A stretch of DNA of 64,000 nt from Bacillus sp. AFS088145 (GCF_002564465.1 NZ_NUUX01000044.1:81229-145228), one strand, 5' to 3'. Positions 25,171 to 34,443 are shown, counted from the first letter of the stretch. The notes: generated from the sequence alone by a model not told the origin. A program made the numbers and translations.

Positions 25171-27927
25171 TTATGCAATAATATTACGTTCCAACTTATT
25201 AAATCGATTATTAGTGTATGAATCTGAGTTATACGAAGTTGGATTCGTATTAGTTGGTTTTGATGGTTTAGTTGGATCTGGTGTAGTAGGAGGTGTAGTT
25301 GGATTTGTATTACCATCTCCAGTACCGCCACCATCACCTGTACCAGTGCCATCACCTGTACCAGTGCCATCACCGTTTCCAGTACCAGTACCGTCACCAG
25401 TGCCCGTGCCGTCACCATTTCCAGTACCAGTGCCGTTACCATTACCATTACCGTTACCATTACCATTACCGTTACCGTTACCGTTACCATTACCGTTACC
25501 GTTGCCATTACCGTTACCGTTACCGTTACCGTTGCCATTACCGTTACCGTTACCGTTACCAGTACCGTTGCCAGTACCGTTGCCAGTACCGTTACCATTA
25601 CCATTATTATCAGCTGGTGGGGTAGTAGGCTCTTTGGTAGTAGTTAAATCAACTGTAACAGTAACCGCAGCACTCTTAGTTTCGCCATTAGTTGCCACGA
25701 TTGTAATTTTTACTTTGTTTCCAGCTACGATGCCATTAATTTTTGCTGATGTTCCATTTACTTTTTGAGTTTGGCCTTTAACACCGTTAATATCATAGTT
25801 AACTTCAAAAGTAGTAGAACCAAGTAAATCAGAAGGATACTGCCAATTTAACGAAACACTGCTCGTTTTTTCATCATATTTCGCTGTAACACTTTTAGCT
25901 GGATCTAATGTATCAGGTGTAGGTAGATCATCCATTTTTTCACCTTTAATATATAATTCGTCTTGTATCTTTACAACTGAGCTTGGTTTATGAAACTCAG
26001 ATGAACGATCAGCTGTTGCTGCTAACATATCTCTAGCAATATATTTAGCTAGATTTGTTGATGTCTTACTTAAATAATGACCTTCTTTATTTTTCTCATA
26101 TCCAGTCCATACCGAAATAGTAACATCTGGAGTATAACCAACAAACCAACTATCTCGAGTTGCGTTTGAAGGGAAGCCATATTTGTCTTTTACTTCTTGT
26201 GGGTAGTTTGTAGTACCAGTTTTACCTGCCATATCTAGTCCAGGTACATTAGCTCTACCACCCGTACCGCCTGGAGCCTTAACAACGTCACGTAGCATAT
26301 CTGTAATCATATATGCAGTGTAATCGCTCATTGCTTGTTTTGGTTCAGGAGCTAATACTTTTTCAGTTTTATCTTGATAAATAATTTTTGTAACAGCATG
26401 TGGTTTTATATAAACACCGCCATTACCAAAGGCTGCATATGCGCCTGCCATATCCATTGCAGATACACCTGTAAAACCACCGATTGCATGAGACTCATAA
26501 AAACTGTTCTTTTGGAAGTTAAATCCAAGTCCGTTACCAAATTCACGTGATTTATCTAATCCAACTTGCTGCATTGTTTTTAAAGCAGGAATATTTCTTG
26601 AACCGATTAACGCCTTACGAATTGATAATTTACCTTTATATGATTTATCAGCGTTTCGAATAGGTGTTCCATCAGAATATTGATATGGCTCATCAACAAG
26701 TTGATGATTAGTTGACCATTTTAAATATTGTATCGCAGGACCATAGTCTAAGATTGGTTTAATAGTTGAACCAGGTTGTCTTTTAATATCTGTTGCAAAA
26801 TTTAAACCGCCAGTAGTTGTATTTCTTCCAGCACCTACAGCTTTAATTTCACCTGTTTTAGTGTCAGTTAATACAAAACCAGTTTGGAAATCATCACTTG
26901 GATAAAAATCAGATCCACGATTAATAATTTCATCTGCTTTATCTTGTGCTTTTGGATCTAAAGTTGTTTCAATTGTTAATCCATCTGTATTTATATCTGC
27001 ATCACCGTATTTTTTAACCTCATCCATAACGACATCAATGAATGCTTGATATTTTGTTTGGCCACTTTCATGAACTTTAACTAATGATTTCTCTGGGATT
27101 GCTTTTGCTTTAGCATATTGATCATTCGTTATATAACCATATTTTTTCATCTGGCTTAATACAACATTTCTTCTAGCTTCTGATTCAGCCGGATGTTTTG
27201 CTGGATTGTAGTTATTTGGACTTTGTACCATACCAGCAAGTGTAGCTGCTTCAGGTAACGTAATTTTCGATAAATCTGTACTAAAATATGTTTCACTTGC
27301 TTTTGCTACACCATATACTCCTCGGCCTTTTAGACCATTAGAGAAGTAAACTTTATTTAAATACATTTCTAAAATTTGTTGTTTAGAATATTTTTGTTCA
27401 AGCTGGAATGATAAATACCATTCTTGTACTTTACGTTTAATTGTTTTTTGTGGAGACAAGAATGAGTTTTTGACAACTTGTTGAGTAATTGTACTACCAC
27501 CTTGTGATCCAAATCCACCTGTAATATTAGCTAAAACTGCGCCAAGCACACGGCGGATATCAACACCTTTATGTTTATAAAAACGTACGTCCTCAGTAGC
27601 AATAAAAGCATCTTCTACTACTTTAGGAATCTCGTTATATGAAACTTTCGTTCTTTGTTCAGTTCCTAGCTCAGCAATAACATTCCCATTTTTATCTAGA
27701 ATCGTAGACGATAAAGGTACTTTAAGCTTTGATTCATCAAGTTTAGGTGCATCACTTACTAAATAATAGAAAGTTCCAACTCCCCCGAGAATACAAAGTA
27801 CCGCTAAAGTTAATATTGATAAAGTAATCTTTTTCCATAAACCTTCACGTTTTTTGGGTTTCACATCTGAAGGCTTTTCCATTTCCATTTGTTTTCGTTC
27901 CTGTCGTGAACTATACTCTTTTGCCAT
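25171..27927 (-). CDS. ponA: Class A penicillin-binding protein 1A/1B with Gly-Asn tail
   Basis: Bifunctional peptidoglycan glycosyltransferase/transpeptidase, anchored in the membrane by one helix (about residues 34-56). GT51 domain with catalytic Glu112 in ATEDVRFYKH. Transpeptidase motifs STIK (S387, K390), SRN (443-445) and KTGT (569-572). A fibronectin-III-like domain follows (about 680-765), then an unusual tail of some 45 G-N/G-T/G-D pairs and a Pro/Thr-rich end. 918 aa from ATG 27927, chosen because AGGAG lies nine bases upstream; an earlier in-frame ATG overlaps that site. Second gene of a recU-ponA operon. Confidence 0.95.
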   Translation of the reverse strand: MAKEYSSRQERKQMEMEKPSDVKPKKREGLWKKITLSILTLAVLCILGGVGTFYYLVSDAPKLDESKLKVPLSSTILDKNGNVIAELGTEQRTKVSYNEIPKVVEDAFIATEDVRFYKHKGVDIRRVLGAVLANITGGFGSQGGSTITQQVVKNSFLSPQKTIKRKVQEWYLSFQLEQKYSKQQILEMYLNKVYFSNGLKGRGVYGVAKASETYFSTDLSKITLPEAATLAGMVQSPNNYNPAKHPAESEARRNVVLSQMKKYGYITNDQYAKAKAIPEKSLVKVHESGQTKYQAFIDVVMDEVKKYGDADINTDGLTIETTLDPKAQDKADEIINRGSDFYPSDDFQTGFVLTDTKTGEIKAVGAGRNTTTGGLNFATDIKRQPGSTIKPILDYGPAIQYLKWSTNHQLVDEPYQYSDGTPIRNADKSYKGKLSIRKALIGSRNIPALKTMQQVGLDKSREFGNGLGFNFQKNSFYESHAIGGFTGVSAMDMAGAYAAFGNGGVYIKPHAVTKIIYQDKTEKVLAPEPKQAMSDYTAYMITDMLRDVVKAPGGTGGRANVPGLDMAGKTGTTNYPQEVKDKYGFPSNATRDSWFVGYTPDVTISVWTGYEKNKEGHYLSKTSTNLAKYIARDMLAATADRSSEFHKPSSVVKIQDELYIKGEKMDDLPTPDTLDPAKSVTAKYDEKTSSVSLNWQYPSDLLGSTTFEVNYDINGVKGQTQKVNGTSAKINGIVAGNKVKITIVATNGETKSAAVTVTVDLTTTKEPTTPPADNNGNGNGTGNGTGNGTGNGNGNGNGNGNGNGNGNGNGNGNGNGNGNGNGNGNGNGNGNGTGTGNGDGTGTGDGTGTGNGDGTGTGDGTGTGDGGGTGDGNTNPTTPPTTPDPTKPSKPTNTNPTSYNSDSYTNNRFNKLERNIIA
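25320..25610 (-). repeat. Hexanucleotide-type repeat inside ponA
   Basis: On the coding strand the unit is GGTAAC (Gly-Asn) with GGTACT/GGTGAC variants, repeated in frame for about 290 bp. Because units are multiples of six bases, slippage changes tail length without a frameshift. The repeat also opens long spurious frames on the other strand. Confidence 0.9.
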
Positions 27928-27977
27928 TTTTTTGTTTCTCCTGCCTTTCAAATGAACTTAATGAAATTATTAAAATA

Positions 27978-28589
27978 TTAAATTACAAAAAGTTCATCGA
28001 TACATTTTAAGTAAGGAACAATGATTGGATAACTTGGTTTAAGTAACGTTCCATACTCTTTGCATTCTTCTCTAGAAATTGATTTTCTTCCACCATCTGT
28101 TTGCCTTTTCCAAAAGGTAAGAATATCAGTTGCTTTCATAAAATAAATTTCATTATATAATGAAAATTTTAATATGACAAACGAAATTCCACCATGATTC
28201 AGTACATTTTCCATATGCTCTATTTGGTGTAAATGGAAATTTTGTAAAGGAAAACTAGTTTTATTATTGGTTTCCTTAGCTTCAAAATCAATATACTTCC
28301 CTTTATAGATGCCATTATAGTCGGTAGTTGATGGTTGCTTAAAATAGGCTTCTCTAATAACTGCAGCACTTCTTTTTGGATAGTCTACTTTTACGATTTG
28401 TACAGGTGTTGGTTTTTTATGTATGTTTGCGATGTTATTTGATAAATAATACGTATTAGTAGCATTTAAATCATCTTCAAGGGACATTCCGCGATTACTA
28501 TAAGTATTATTTGATTTTACTTGTATTTCGTTATTTTTTTGATTTTTTTGAACTACATTATTTCTTCGATTTGGGTAACTTATTGTCAT
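27978..28589 (-). CDS. recU: Holliday junction resolvase RecU
   Basis: Cleaves four-way junctions in recombination and chromosome segregation, and modulates RecA. 203 aa. Family motifs: [49 protein letters not shown] (metal-binding D and E-x-K) and [21 protein letters not shown] precedes the ATG. It is followed about 50 bp later by ponA, the usual Bacillus arrangement, and is divergent from yppC. Confidence 0.96.
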   Translation of the reverse strand: MTISYPNRRNNVVQKNQKNNEIQVKSNNTYSNRGMSLEDDLNATNTYYLSNNIANIHKKPTPVQIVKVDYPKRSAAVIREAYFKQPSTTDYNGIYKGKYIDFEAKETNNKTSFPLQNFHLHQIEHMENVLNHGGISFVILKFSLYNEIYFMKATDILTFWKRQTDGGRKSISREECKEYGTLLKPSYPIIVPYLKCIDELFVI

Positions 28590-28683
28590 AAAACCAACTC
28601 CACCTTAATTTACATACAACTTGTATTATAGCACTAAAACAGATGTTCGTGTAAAAAAATACCAGATTGCTTGGGGTGAGTCA

Positions 28684-29691
28684 ATGAATACAAACCATGA
28701 AAGCTGGAAAGGTTTTATAAAAAAAAGAAGAGAAGATCACATTTTATCACATGAAGAAGCAAAACTTATTGATTTAATAAAGAAAGAAACAGTTAAATAT
28801 AATGCAGATAATATTTCCAGAACGATTGCATACCAAGAATATTTTTTAAGACAAAGTGAAATAGAGTGGTCTTTTCTTGCAAGTATGGTGTCACGTAATG
28901 CAGGCTATAACATGACTGATTTAGAAAACCAATTATTCGTTAATGGACTAAGTCTTAAACAAAGAAAACAGCTTTTTATGACGTATGAACGGGCAAATTG
29001 GATTATTTTTTTAGATGCATTTCCACAGTTACTTCTTTTTGAATATTCAAAAGTTAAAAATAGGCCATTATTTTATTTATTGAAATATTTTTCAATATCT
29101 AGTTTTATGGAAATTGAATGGGAGAAATATTGGACGGATCGTGATAAGAAAAGACTAGTTTATTCATTGATTATTAACGAACAAAATATGATTGAAAGAC
29201 CAGTCATTCAAAATAAATTTTTTAAAAGTGAAGTTTTTAATTCTTTAGCATTTAAACTACAGGAACAATTAAAACTTAGTTATGTTATATTTCCATCAAG
29301 TAATGGTGAACTATATGGACTTGGTGTTTACCAATTTGAAGATTTAACGAAAAGGATTCAAATTGGTAAACAATTATATTCAATTTTATTTCACGAGGAT
29401 TTACACAATGAATTTATCGTTTTTGCTATGCAAACTAATCACACAGGCAGTAGAAGTGATTATGAGGAGTTAGTTGGAATTACAAGTTCAACTAATCCGG
29501 AATTAAGAGATGTTTATCCAATAATTCCTCACACACGAACTGCTCTAGATGATTGGTATACAAATAGTAAAATTTTAAATGAATGGTATGAATATGAGGA
29601 AGTTATTAATGGAGATAGTTTTAAGCAATCTTTTTTAATAAAGCAAGAGCTGCTTGGTTCATTGTTAAAATTGAAATCGATTTTTCAATAA
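28684..29691 (+). CDS. yppC: DUF2515 protein YppC
   Basis: A 335-aa protein of the DUF2515 family, placed next to recU as in B. subtilis. No membrane helix or catalytic motif I can name; it is rich in aromatic residues and Lys (for example SVMVSRNAGYNMTDL-like and YERANWIIFLDAFPQLL segments). ATG 28684 with GGGGTGAG upstream is the start; the frame is open 63 bases further upstream but without a site. Function unknown. Confidence 0.8.
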   Translation: MNTNHESWKGFIKKRREDHILSHEEAKLIDLIKKETVKYNADNISRTIAYQEYFLRQSEIEWSFLASMVSRNAGYNMTDLENQLFVNGLSLKQRKQLFMTYERANWIIFLDAFPQLLLFEYSKVKNRPLFYLLKYFSISSFMEIEWEKYWTDRDKKRLVYSLIINEQNMIERPVIQNKFFKSEVFNSLAFKLQEQLKLSYVIFPSSNGELYGLGVYQFEDLTKRIQIGKQLYSILFHEDLHNEFIVFAMQTNHTGSRSDYEELVGITSSTNPELRDVYPIIPHTRTALDDWYTNSKILNEWYEYEEVINGDSFKQSFLIKQELLGSLLKLKSIFQ

Positions 29692-29998
29692 AAATGCTAG
29701 CTTTTTTTCACACTGTTGAAAAACAATCCTTGTCAATTAACAGTAGTTTATTAATCAGTTTGTAGGTCAATTAAGATTGAACATTAATTAATAAACTAGT
29801 CAATTGAATTTGATTTTCTAAAAATTACCATAATATTTTTAAATTCTAAAATAAACCATTACTAGTGTTATTGGAATCATAAAATTGCTCATTTAAAACC
29901 ATTTAATAGATCATCAAAAAAAATGATAATTTCATCATTAATAAATGTTCTGGTTATGTCAGTTTTCTCTATTGACCATTTTATATTTCAACATTCTG
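29692..29998. other. About 300 bp without a gene
   Basis: AT-rich, no ORF with a ribosome site. It begins with the string GCTAGCTTTTTTT (29697-29709), a half of the terminator hairpin that ends the region, so the region is flanked by a short direct repeat. Confidence 0.4.
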
Positions 29999-30030
29999 AA
30001 AAAAGCTAGCACTAATATGCTAGCTTTTTT
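29999..30030. terminator. Bidirectional terminator between yppC and sspM
   Basis: AAAAAAGCTAGCA/TGCTAGCTTTTTT perfect stem with a six-base loop. It serves sspM on the minus strand and possibly yppC. Confidence 0.8.
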
Positions 30031-30089
30031 CTTTTTAATCGATTTTTCAATAGAAAGAATGTCGATTAAAATCGAGTGTTCCCTAATGT

Positions 30090-30191
30090 TTATGTAGCAG
30101 GGTTATTAGGACCATCTAATTTTGGATTACCAGTTTGTTGACTTTTACTTTTTTCTTGTTTTTTCTTTTTTTCATTTTTGTTTTTTGCCAT
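30090..30191 (-). CDS. sspM: Small acid-soluble spore protein M
   Basis: A 33-aa very basic peptide, MAKNKNEKKKKQEKS..., ending PKLDGPNNPAT. The ending matches the GGPNRPST-type end of B. subtilis SspM, and the position close to yppF/yppG also agrees. GGAGGTG precedes the ATG. Members are spore-core minor proteins made late in sporulation in the forespore. The sigma-G promoter was not clearly identified. Confidence 0.8.
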   Translation of the reverse strand: MAKNKNEKKKKQEKSKSQQTGNPKLDGPNNPAT

Positions 30192-30395
30192 TTGAAACAC
30201 CTCCATGTAATATACCTTTCCCAATTCTGTTCAACGTTACAAGTTTTTTTGTCGAAATTATAGATGAAAATACCTTTATTCACTTTGTTTAGCGAAATAG
30301 TTCTAGTTTTGTCACTAGGGAAGGAGGTAGATGAATTGTTGTTGAATTTATTCTGTAAAGAAAATTTAGAAAATTAGGAAGAGGAGTTGAACTGT

Positions 30396-30647
30396 ATGGA
30401 GTTAATTCAAAGAGATGATTTTTTTCGAGCAATTGATGAATTTTTAAATGAGGTTGAATTTATTGAGCACTCCTTAGCTTTAAGAATTGATCAAAAATGT
30501 GATGAAGAAAAGAATTTACTTTTAAATAAGATCCAGTCAACAACAGTGCATCTTCATCATTTTGAAAAGAAAGTAAGTCAAGCAAAAGAGGGTGGTAGTT
30601 GGATCTCAACACCATTTTTAGGAAGACAATTAGCATTTAATATTTAA
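30396..30647 (+). CDS. Hypothetical 83-aa protein
   Basis: MELIQRDDFFRAIDEF..., 83 aa, starting at ATG 30396 with GAGGAG nine bases upstream (a TTG nine bases earlier is too close to that site). Mostly helical and acidic/basic mixed, with a His-rich TTVHLHHFEKK stretch, ending WISTPFLGRQLAFNI. It lies where B. subtilis carries yppD/yppE, but I do not recognise the sequence. No membrane or metal-binding motif. Confidence 0.65.
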   Translation: MELIQRDDFFRAIDEFLNEVEFIEHSLALRIDQKCDEEKNLLLNKIQSTTVHLHHFEKKVSQAKEGGSWISTPFLGRQLAFNI

Positions 30648-30701
30648 TAAATATATATAAAAGTAAACCATATTTGTTTTTAATGAAGGGGTAAAAGAAT
30701 A

Positions 30702-30824
30702 ATGGAATTAAATAAAGCGAAACACTTTTACTATTTAGTAAATGTGTATCGCTTTATTTCTTATAATATTATATTCCCGATTACTAAATGGGCTTACAAG
30801 CGCCAAATAGTTCAAGTTCTTTAA
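30702..30824 (+). CDS. Possible 40-aa ORF antisense to the end of yppF
   Basis: ATG 30702 preceded by AAGGGG; encodes MELNKAKHFYYLVNVYRFIS... with a hydrophobic middle and basic end. A weak hairpin (30713-30757) lies inside it, and its 3' end overlaps yppF on the other strand. It may be real or chance; included as a candidate only. Confidence 0.25.
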   Translation: MELNKAKHFYYLVNVYRFISYNIIFPITKWAYKRQIVQVL

Positions 30825-30960
30825 CTAATTCTCTGTAATGTTGAATAGTAACCTCACCATTTAGGTAATTTTGTTGTAAAAAGTCCATTAATTGATTAAA
30901 GTCAGTTGGTTCGAAACTTTTTGATGAAATAAACTTGCTCTTTAATTCTTGTAAAGTCAT
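30784..30960 (-). CDS. yppF: YppF family protein
   Basis: A 58-aa protein, MTLQELKSKFISSKSF..., with the YppF-family pattern (helix, then LMDFLQQNYLNGEVTIQHYRELVKELELFGA). GGAGGGGTAA precedes the ATG on the minus strand. Soluble helical protein of unknown function; its position next to sspM and yppG matches B. subtilis. Confidence 0.75.
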   Translation of the reverse strand: MTLQELKSKFISSKSFEPTDFNQLMDFLQQNYLNGEVTIQHYRELVKELELFGACKPI

Positions 30961-31160
30961 TATTACCCCTCCAACATTAAAATATAATTAACAACTTGTA
31001 TAACTAAATAAAATGTACCATAAATATTTAAAATTTAAATTTTTTTAAAAATTTAAACTTCCGACATATTATGACAAATAGCGCATAAGATAATAGAAGT
31101 AACAGAATAGGCATTTGTAACATATTTATAAATGAGAAAACTTATAATGGATGTGAGAAT

Positions 31161-31976
31161 ATGAAATCTCAAATGTTTCCTCCAAATCATTCAGATAACA
31201 GCTTTGAATGGTTTAGAAAGCAAAATCAAATGATTGATGAGAATTTTAATTTTCCAGAAATGAATCAAATATCTAATGAAAATCAGCGTTACTATGGAAA
31301 TACAATCCAACCTTTTTCACAAAACCCTACTATGAATACACTACAACCGCCAGTTCAATCGCAACAGACACAACATGCACAATCGACTCAACTAATCCAA
31401 CCAACTCAATCACCTCAATCAACCCAATCACCTCAATCAATCCAACAATCACAGATGATTGAGCCATCTCCTTATGGGGGAACATCAATACAAACAGGTA
31501 GTTATGATCAAAGTCAAATGCAGTATGCAGCACCACAACACTTTCCAATGCAGCATCCTACTGTTTCATATAACCAAGGGTATCAATACGATCCTAATTA
31601 TTATGGAATGATGCAAAACCAATATCCATATATGCCAATGTATCCTTCACAATTCGGTAATCAAACGAACTATTTAAGCAGTCCTCAAAATCACCAGTAT
31701 TCAATGCAACCTCAACATGCTCAAATGTTACAACAAGGTCCATTTACAACTCCACCAATGTTTGCGCCTAGTACACCTTATCCAACTCAACCCAAAAAAT
31801 TAAACCAACAAAATAATAATGGTCAATCTTTTCAGTTTTCATCAATATTAAATCAATTTAAAAATGGTTCAGGTTCATACGATGTCCCAAAAATGATGTC
31901 TACTGCGGGTCAAATGATGAATACCATGAATCAAGTAGGTGGATTATTTAAACAAATAGGGGTTTTATTCAAATAA
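31161..31976 (+). CDS. yppG: YppG-like Gln/Pro/Asn-rich protein
   Basis: A 271-aa low-complexity protein. The first 225 residues are dominated by Q, P, S, Y, M and N, including a QSTQSPQSTQ-type repeat (about 75-95). The last 45 residues are a more ordered domain: SFQFSSILNQFKNGSGSYDVPKMMSTAGQMMNTMNQVGG. This arrangement fits the YppG/spore-coat-like family. No signal peptide. Terminator follows at once. The exact role is unknown; a spore outer-layer role is inferred from composition and neighbours. Confidence 0.75.
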   Translation: MKSQMFPPNHSDNSFEWFRKQNQMIDENFNFPEMNQISNENQRYYGNTIQPFSQNPTMNTLQPPVQSQQTQHAQSTQLIQPTQSPQSTQSPQSIQQSQMIEPSPYGGTSIQTGSYDQSQMQYAAPQHFPMQHPTVSYNQGYQYDPNYYGMMQNQYPYMPMYPSQFGNQTNYLSSPQNHQYSMQPQHAQMLQQGPFTTPPMFAPSTPYPTQPKKLNQQNNNGQSFQFSSILNQFKNGSGSYDVPKMMSTAGQMMNTMNQVGGLFKQIGVLFK

Positions 31977-32003
31977 AAAAAGCCAGGATCTCCTGGCTTT
32001 TTT
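31975..32003. terminator. Bidirectional terminator
   Basis: AAAAGCCAGGA/TCCTGGCTTTT stem directly after yppG; a T run also reads on the other strand for the GntR gene. Confidence 0.9.
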
Positions 32004-32034
32004 AAATCGTAAAAAGAATTTACTTTCTATACTA

Positions 32035-32763
32035 TTAATCATTTCTAGATAAAGAATGTACAAGCTTGTAGCGGTCTGCTCTGTAAACAGTTAATTCGTA
32101 CTCTAAAACTTTGCCACTTCTTAAATAAGTTGTACGATAAATTGCTAATACGGGACAATTCGGCGGAATTTCTAATAATTGCGCTTCTTCTTCAGAAGGC
32201 ATTCTAGCTTGAATCGATTGATCAGCATATTGAATAGGATCTGGAATATTGGCATTTACATAATCAAAGAATGATTTTTCTAAAACACTTTGATTAAGGT
32301 TTGGAGCAATATCGCATGACACGTGGATACTTTCAATCGACATAGGAATTGAGTCTGCTAAACGGACCCGTTTTATAAAATAAATAGGATCGTTTTCTTT
32401 TATCTTTAGTATATTGGATAATGCTTTATCAGAATTTAAAATATCAAATTGAACTAATCTACTACTCGGTTTTAAACCTCTCTCAATCATTTCTTCAGTG
32501 TAACTATTTAATCTACTAATTTTTTTTTCAACTTTTTGACGACTAACAAATGTACCTTTACCTTTTTGTCTGTAAACAATTCCTTCTTGAACTAAATTAT
32601 TTAATGCTTGTCGAACGGTCATACGAGATATTTGGAATTTCTCTGAAAACTCTCTTTCTGATGGAATCAATTCATCAGCAGGGTATTCACCTGAAGCGAT
32701 TTTACATTTTATGTATTCTAATAATTGATGATAAATTGGTATTGGGGAATTTTTGTTAATCAT
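32035..32763 (-). CDS. GntR/HutC-family regulator, NagR (YvoA)-like
   Basis: A 242-aa transcription factor. Winged helix at residues about 10-70 (YHQLLEYIKCKIASGEY, IPSEREFSEKFQISRMTVRQALNNL, KGKGTFVS), then a UTRA ligand-binding domain (about 85-235, with KRVRLADSIPMSIESIHV and YELTVYRADRYKLVHS). The sequence resembles B. subtilis NagR, which controls N-acetylglucosamine use and binds glucosamine-6-phosphate. No nag genes are adjacent, so the regulon must lie elsewhere. An inverted repeat about 85 bp upstream may be its own operator. Confidence 0.85.
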   Translation of the reverse strand: MINKNSPIPIYHQLLEYIKCKIASGEYPADELIPSEREFSEKFQISRMTVRQALNNLVQEGIVYRQKGKGTFVSRQKVEKKISRLNSYTEEMIERGLKPSSRLVQFDILNSDKALSNILKIKENDPIYFIKRVRLADSIPMSIESIHVSCDIAPNLNQSVLEKSFFDYVNANIPDPIQYADQSIQARMPSEEEAQLLEIPPNCPVLAIYRTTYLRSGKVLEYELTVYRADRYKLVHSLSRND

Positions 32764-32848
32764 TTTTTACTCCTTGAATTGCATTAATTATCTATATTTA
32801 AACGATTTCATAACTCATTTTAAAGGAATAAAATGCTTTCGGCAATCA

Positions 32849-32864
32849 TTGTGTATACTCACAA
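32849..32864. promoter_or_regulatory. Candidate operator of the GntR-family gene
   Basis: TTGTGTATACTCACAA: TTGTG and CACAA arms around six bases, in the upstream region of the regulator gene. Assigned only by position and symmetry. Confidence 0.3.
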
Positions 32865-32982
32865 AAATCAGAAAATTTAAACTTTTAATCTTTATTCATT
32901 TTATTGTTGTGAAATATGTTCAAACCTAATAAAATAAAAAAGTTGACATAAAAGTATATTTAGGATATTGGAGAGGAAAATT

Positions 32983-33078
32983 TTGAACAAAATACTTTTT
33001 TTATTTTTTTTCACAATTACATTAACATTAATTATTTTTACGAGTTTTAAACAAGCTTTATATGTAATTTTATCATAA
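32983..33078 (+). CDS. Candidate 31-aa single-helix membrane peptide
   Basis: TTG start with GGAGAGG six bases upstream. The peptide is almost wholly hydrophobic (LFLFFFTITLTLIIFTSF) with a short KQALYVILS end. A consensus TTGACA lies at 32943-32948, but the matching -10 would fall on the ribosome site, so the promoter is doubtful. Too short and AT-rich to be sure it is translated. Confidence 0.3.
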   Translation: MNKILFLFFFTITLTLIIFTSFKQALYVILS

Positions 33079-33428
33079 AATATCGACGGAAAAATTTTAA
33101 CAATAATATTCCTATCACAATAACTAATCTAAAGGGAATAAAATATCCTCTATTAGCAGCAATCAAATATTGAAATATTGATCTTAAATTGGTCTTAATA
33201 GTTGATTTCCACTAAGCTTATGACTACTATGTAAAGTTAAATATTAGATTCCCTCAATATAAATTTCTACATTTGAATATTATTTAAATAAATGATTTTT
33301 GCGAGATAAATATACTTACAATATTTATTTGTTATTAAATATTTGAAATAAAGCAGAGTATTTAATAAAATAAAATATAATTTGTGGAAGAACTTTTAGT
33401 TCTTCCTAATTTATTATTGTGAGGTAAT
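33079..33428. other. About 350 bp without a gene before ypsA
   Basis: Extremely AT-rich. I see no ORF with a ribosome site and no strong hairpin. The ypsA promoter must lie in the last part. Confidence 0.4.
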
Positions 33429-33995
33429 ATGAAGATACTACTTATATCTGGTTATAAATCATTTGAATTAGGAATTTTTTCGAATAAACACGATGCAGTT
33501 AAGTACATAAAAAAAGCAATAAAAAATAAAATACTTTTATTTATAGATGAATTAGAATGGATTATTATTTCAGGGCAAATGGGTACTGAATTATGGGCCG
33601 CAGAAGTAGTATTCGAACTTCAGCTTGATTATCCCGAATTAAAGTTGGGTATTTTTACACCCTACGAAGATCAAGAGAAAAATTGGAATGAAGCAAATAA
33701 AGAATATTATAATGAAATCTTAATTGGGGCGGATCACGTCGACTCAATTTCAAGAAAACCATACGAATCTCCAATACAGTTAAAAGCAAAAAATGAATTT
33801 TTAGTTAGTAAAAGTGATGGATGTATTTTATTTTACGATAATGAAAAAGAAGGTAGTCCTAAATATTTATATGATTTAGCATACAAGAAAAATGAACTAT
33901 TTAATTATCCTGTAGAAATCATCACATTTGACGATTTACAAGTGATTGCAGAAGAGTCATTTGAGAATGATGACAATAAATATAGGGAATTATAG
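33429..33995 (+). CDS. ypsA: DUF1273/SLOG-domain protein YpsA
   Basis: A 188-aa protein of the YpsA family (Rossmann-like SLOG fold, related to DprA/LOG nucleotide-binding proteins). Typical motifs: KILLISGYKSFELGIF, IISGQMGTELWAAEV (GxxGxE loop), and DGCILFYDNEKEGSPKYL. It is paired with gpsB as in other Firmicutes, and a link to cell division has been reported for this family. GTGAGGTAAT precedes the ATG. Confidence 0.9.
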   Translation: MKILLISGYKSFELGIFSNKHDAVKYIKKAIKNKILLFIDELEWIIISGQMGTELWAAEVVFELQLDYPELKLGIFTPYEDQEKNWNEANKEYYNEILIGADHVDSISRKPYESPIQLKAKNEFLVSKSDGCILFYDNEKEGSPKYLYDLAYKKNELFNYPVEIITFDDLQVIAEESFENDDNKYREL

Positions 33996-34071
33996 AATAG
34001 ATAATTGACAATTTATGAAGAGTTTGAAAAAATAGAAGGTAAATATTTCTAAATGTTTTGGGGTGACACAC

Positions 34072-34377
34072 ATGGAATCAACAAAAGTAAAACTAAGTAT
34101 AAAAGATATCCTAAATAAAGAGTTTAAAGTTTCAATGCGAGGATATAATCAAGAGGAAGTGGATCAATACTTAGATTCAATCATTAAAGATTATGAATCG
34201 TTTCAAAATCAAATCGTAGCCCTACAACAAGAAAATGCAAAGTATAAAAAATTGTTGGAGGACCAAAAGAACACAGCTACACCTCCACCATCACCTTTTA
34301 ATAATACGAATACTGATGTTCTAAAAAGATTATCAAATTTAGAGAAGCATGTTTTTGGTAGTAAACTATTCGAATAA
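34072..34377 (+). CDS. gpsB: Cell-cycle protein GpsB
   Basis: A 101-aa DivIVA-like coiled-coil protein that shuttles PBP1 (PonA, also in this window) between septum and side wall. The N-terminal membrane/partner-binding DivIVA domain is [24 protein letters not shown] coiled coil runs over about 35-68, followed by a linker TPPPSPFNN and the short C-terminal helix [19 protein letters not shown] that mediates higher oligomers. ATG 34072 is chosen over the in-frame GTG 34063, which is part of the GGGGTG ribosome site. Confidence 0.93.
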   Translation: MESTKVKLSIKDILNKEFKVSMRGYNQEEVDQYLDSIIKDYESFQNQIVALQQENAKYKKLLEDQKNTATPPPSPFNNTNTDVLKRLSNLEKHVFGSKLFE

Positions 34378-34443
34378 TTTTAACTTAATTTATATTTTAA
34401 GAAAGCATTGCAAACTTAAGTATAATTTACTATACTAATAAAT

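Noticed and set aside
25125..25768. Long open frames overlapping the ponA tail (PVPVPLPLPL on the plus strand, TVTVMVTV on the minus strand)
   Set aside because: They exist only because the GGTAAC-type repeat lacks stop codons in other frames; no ribosome sites, and ponA itself is clearly the gene.
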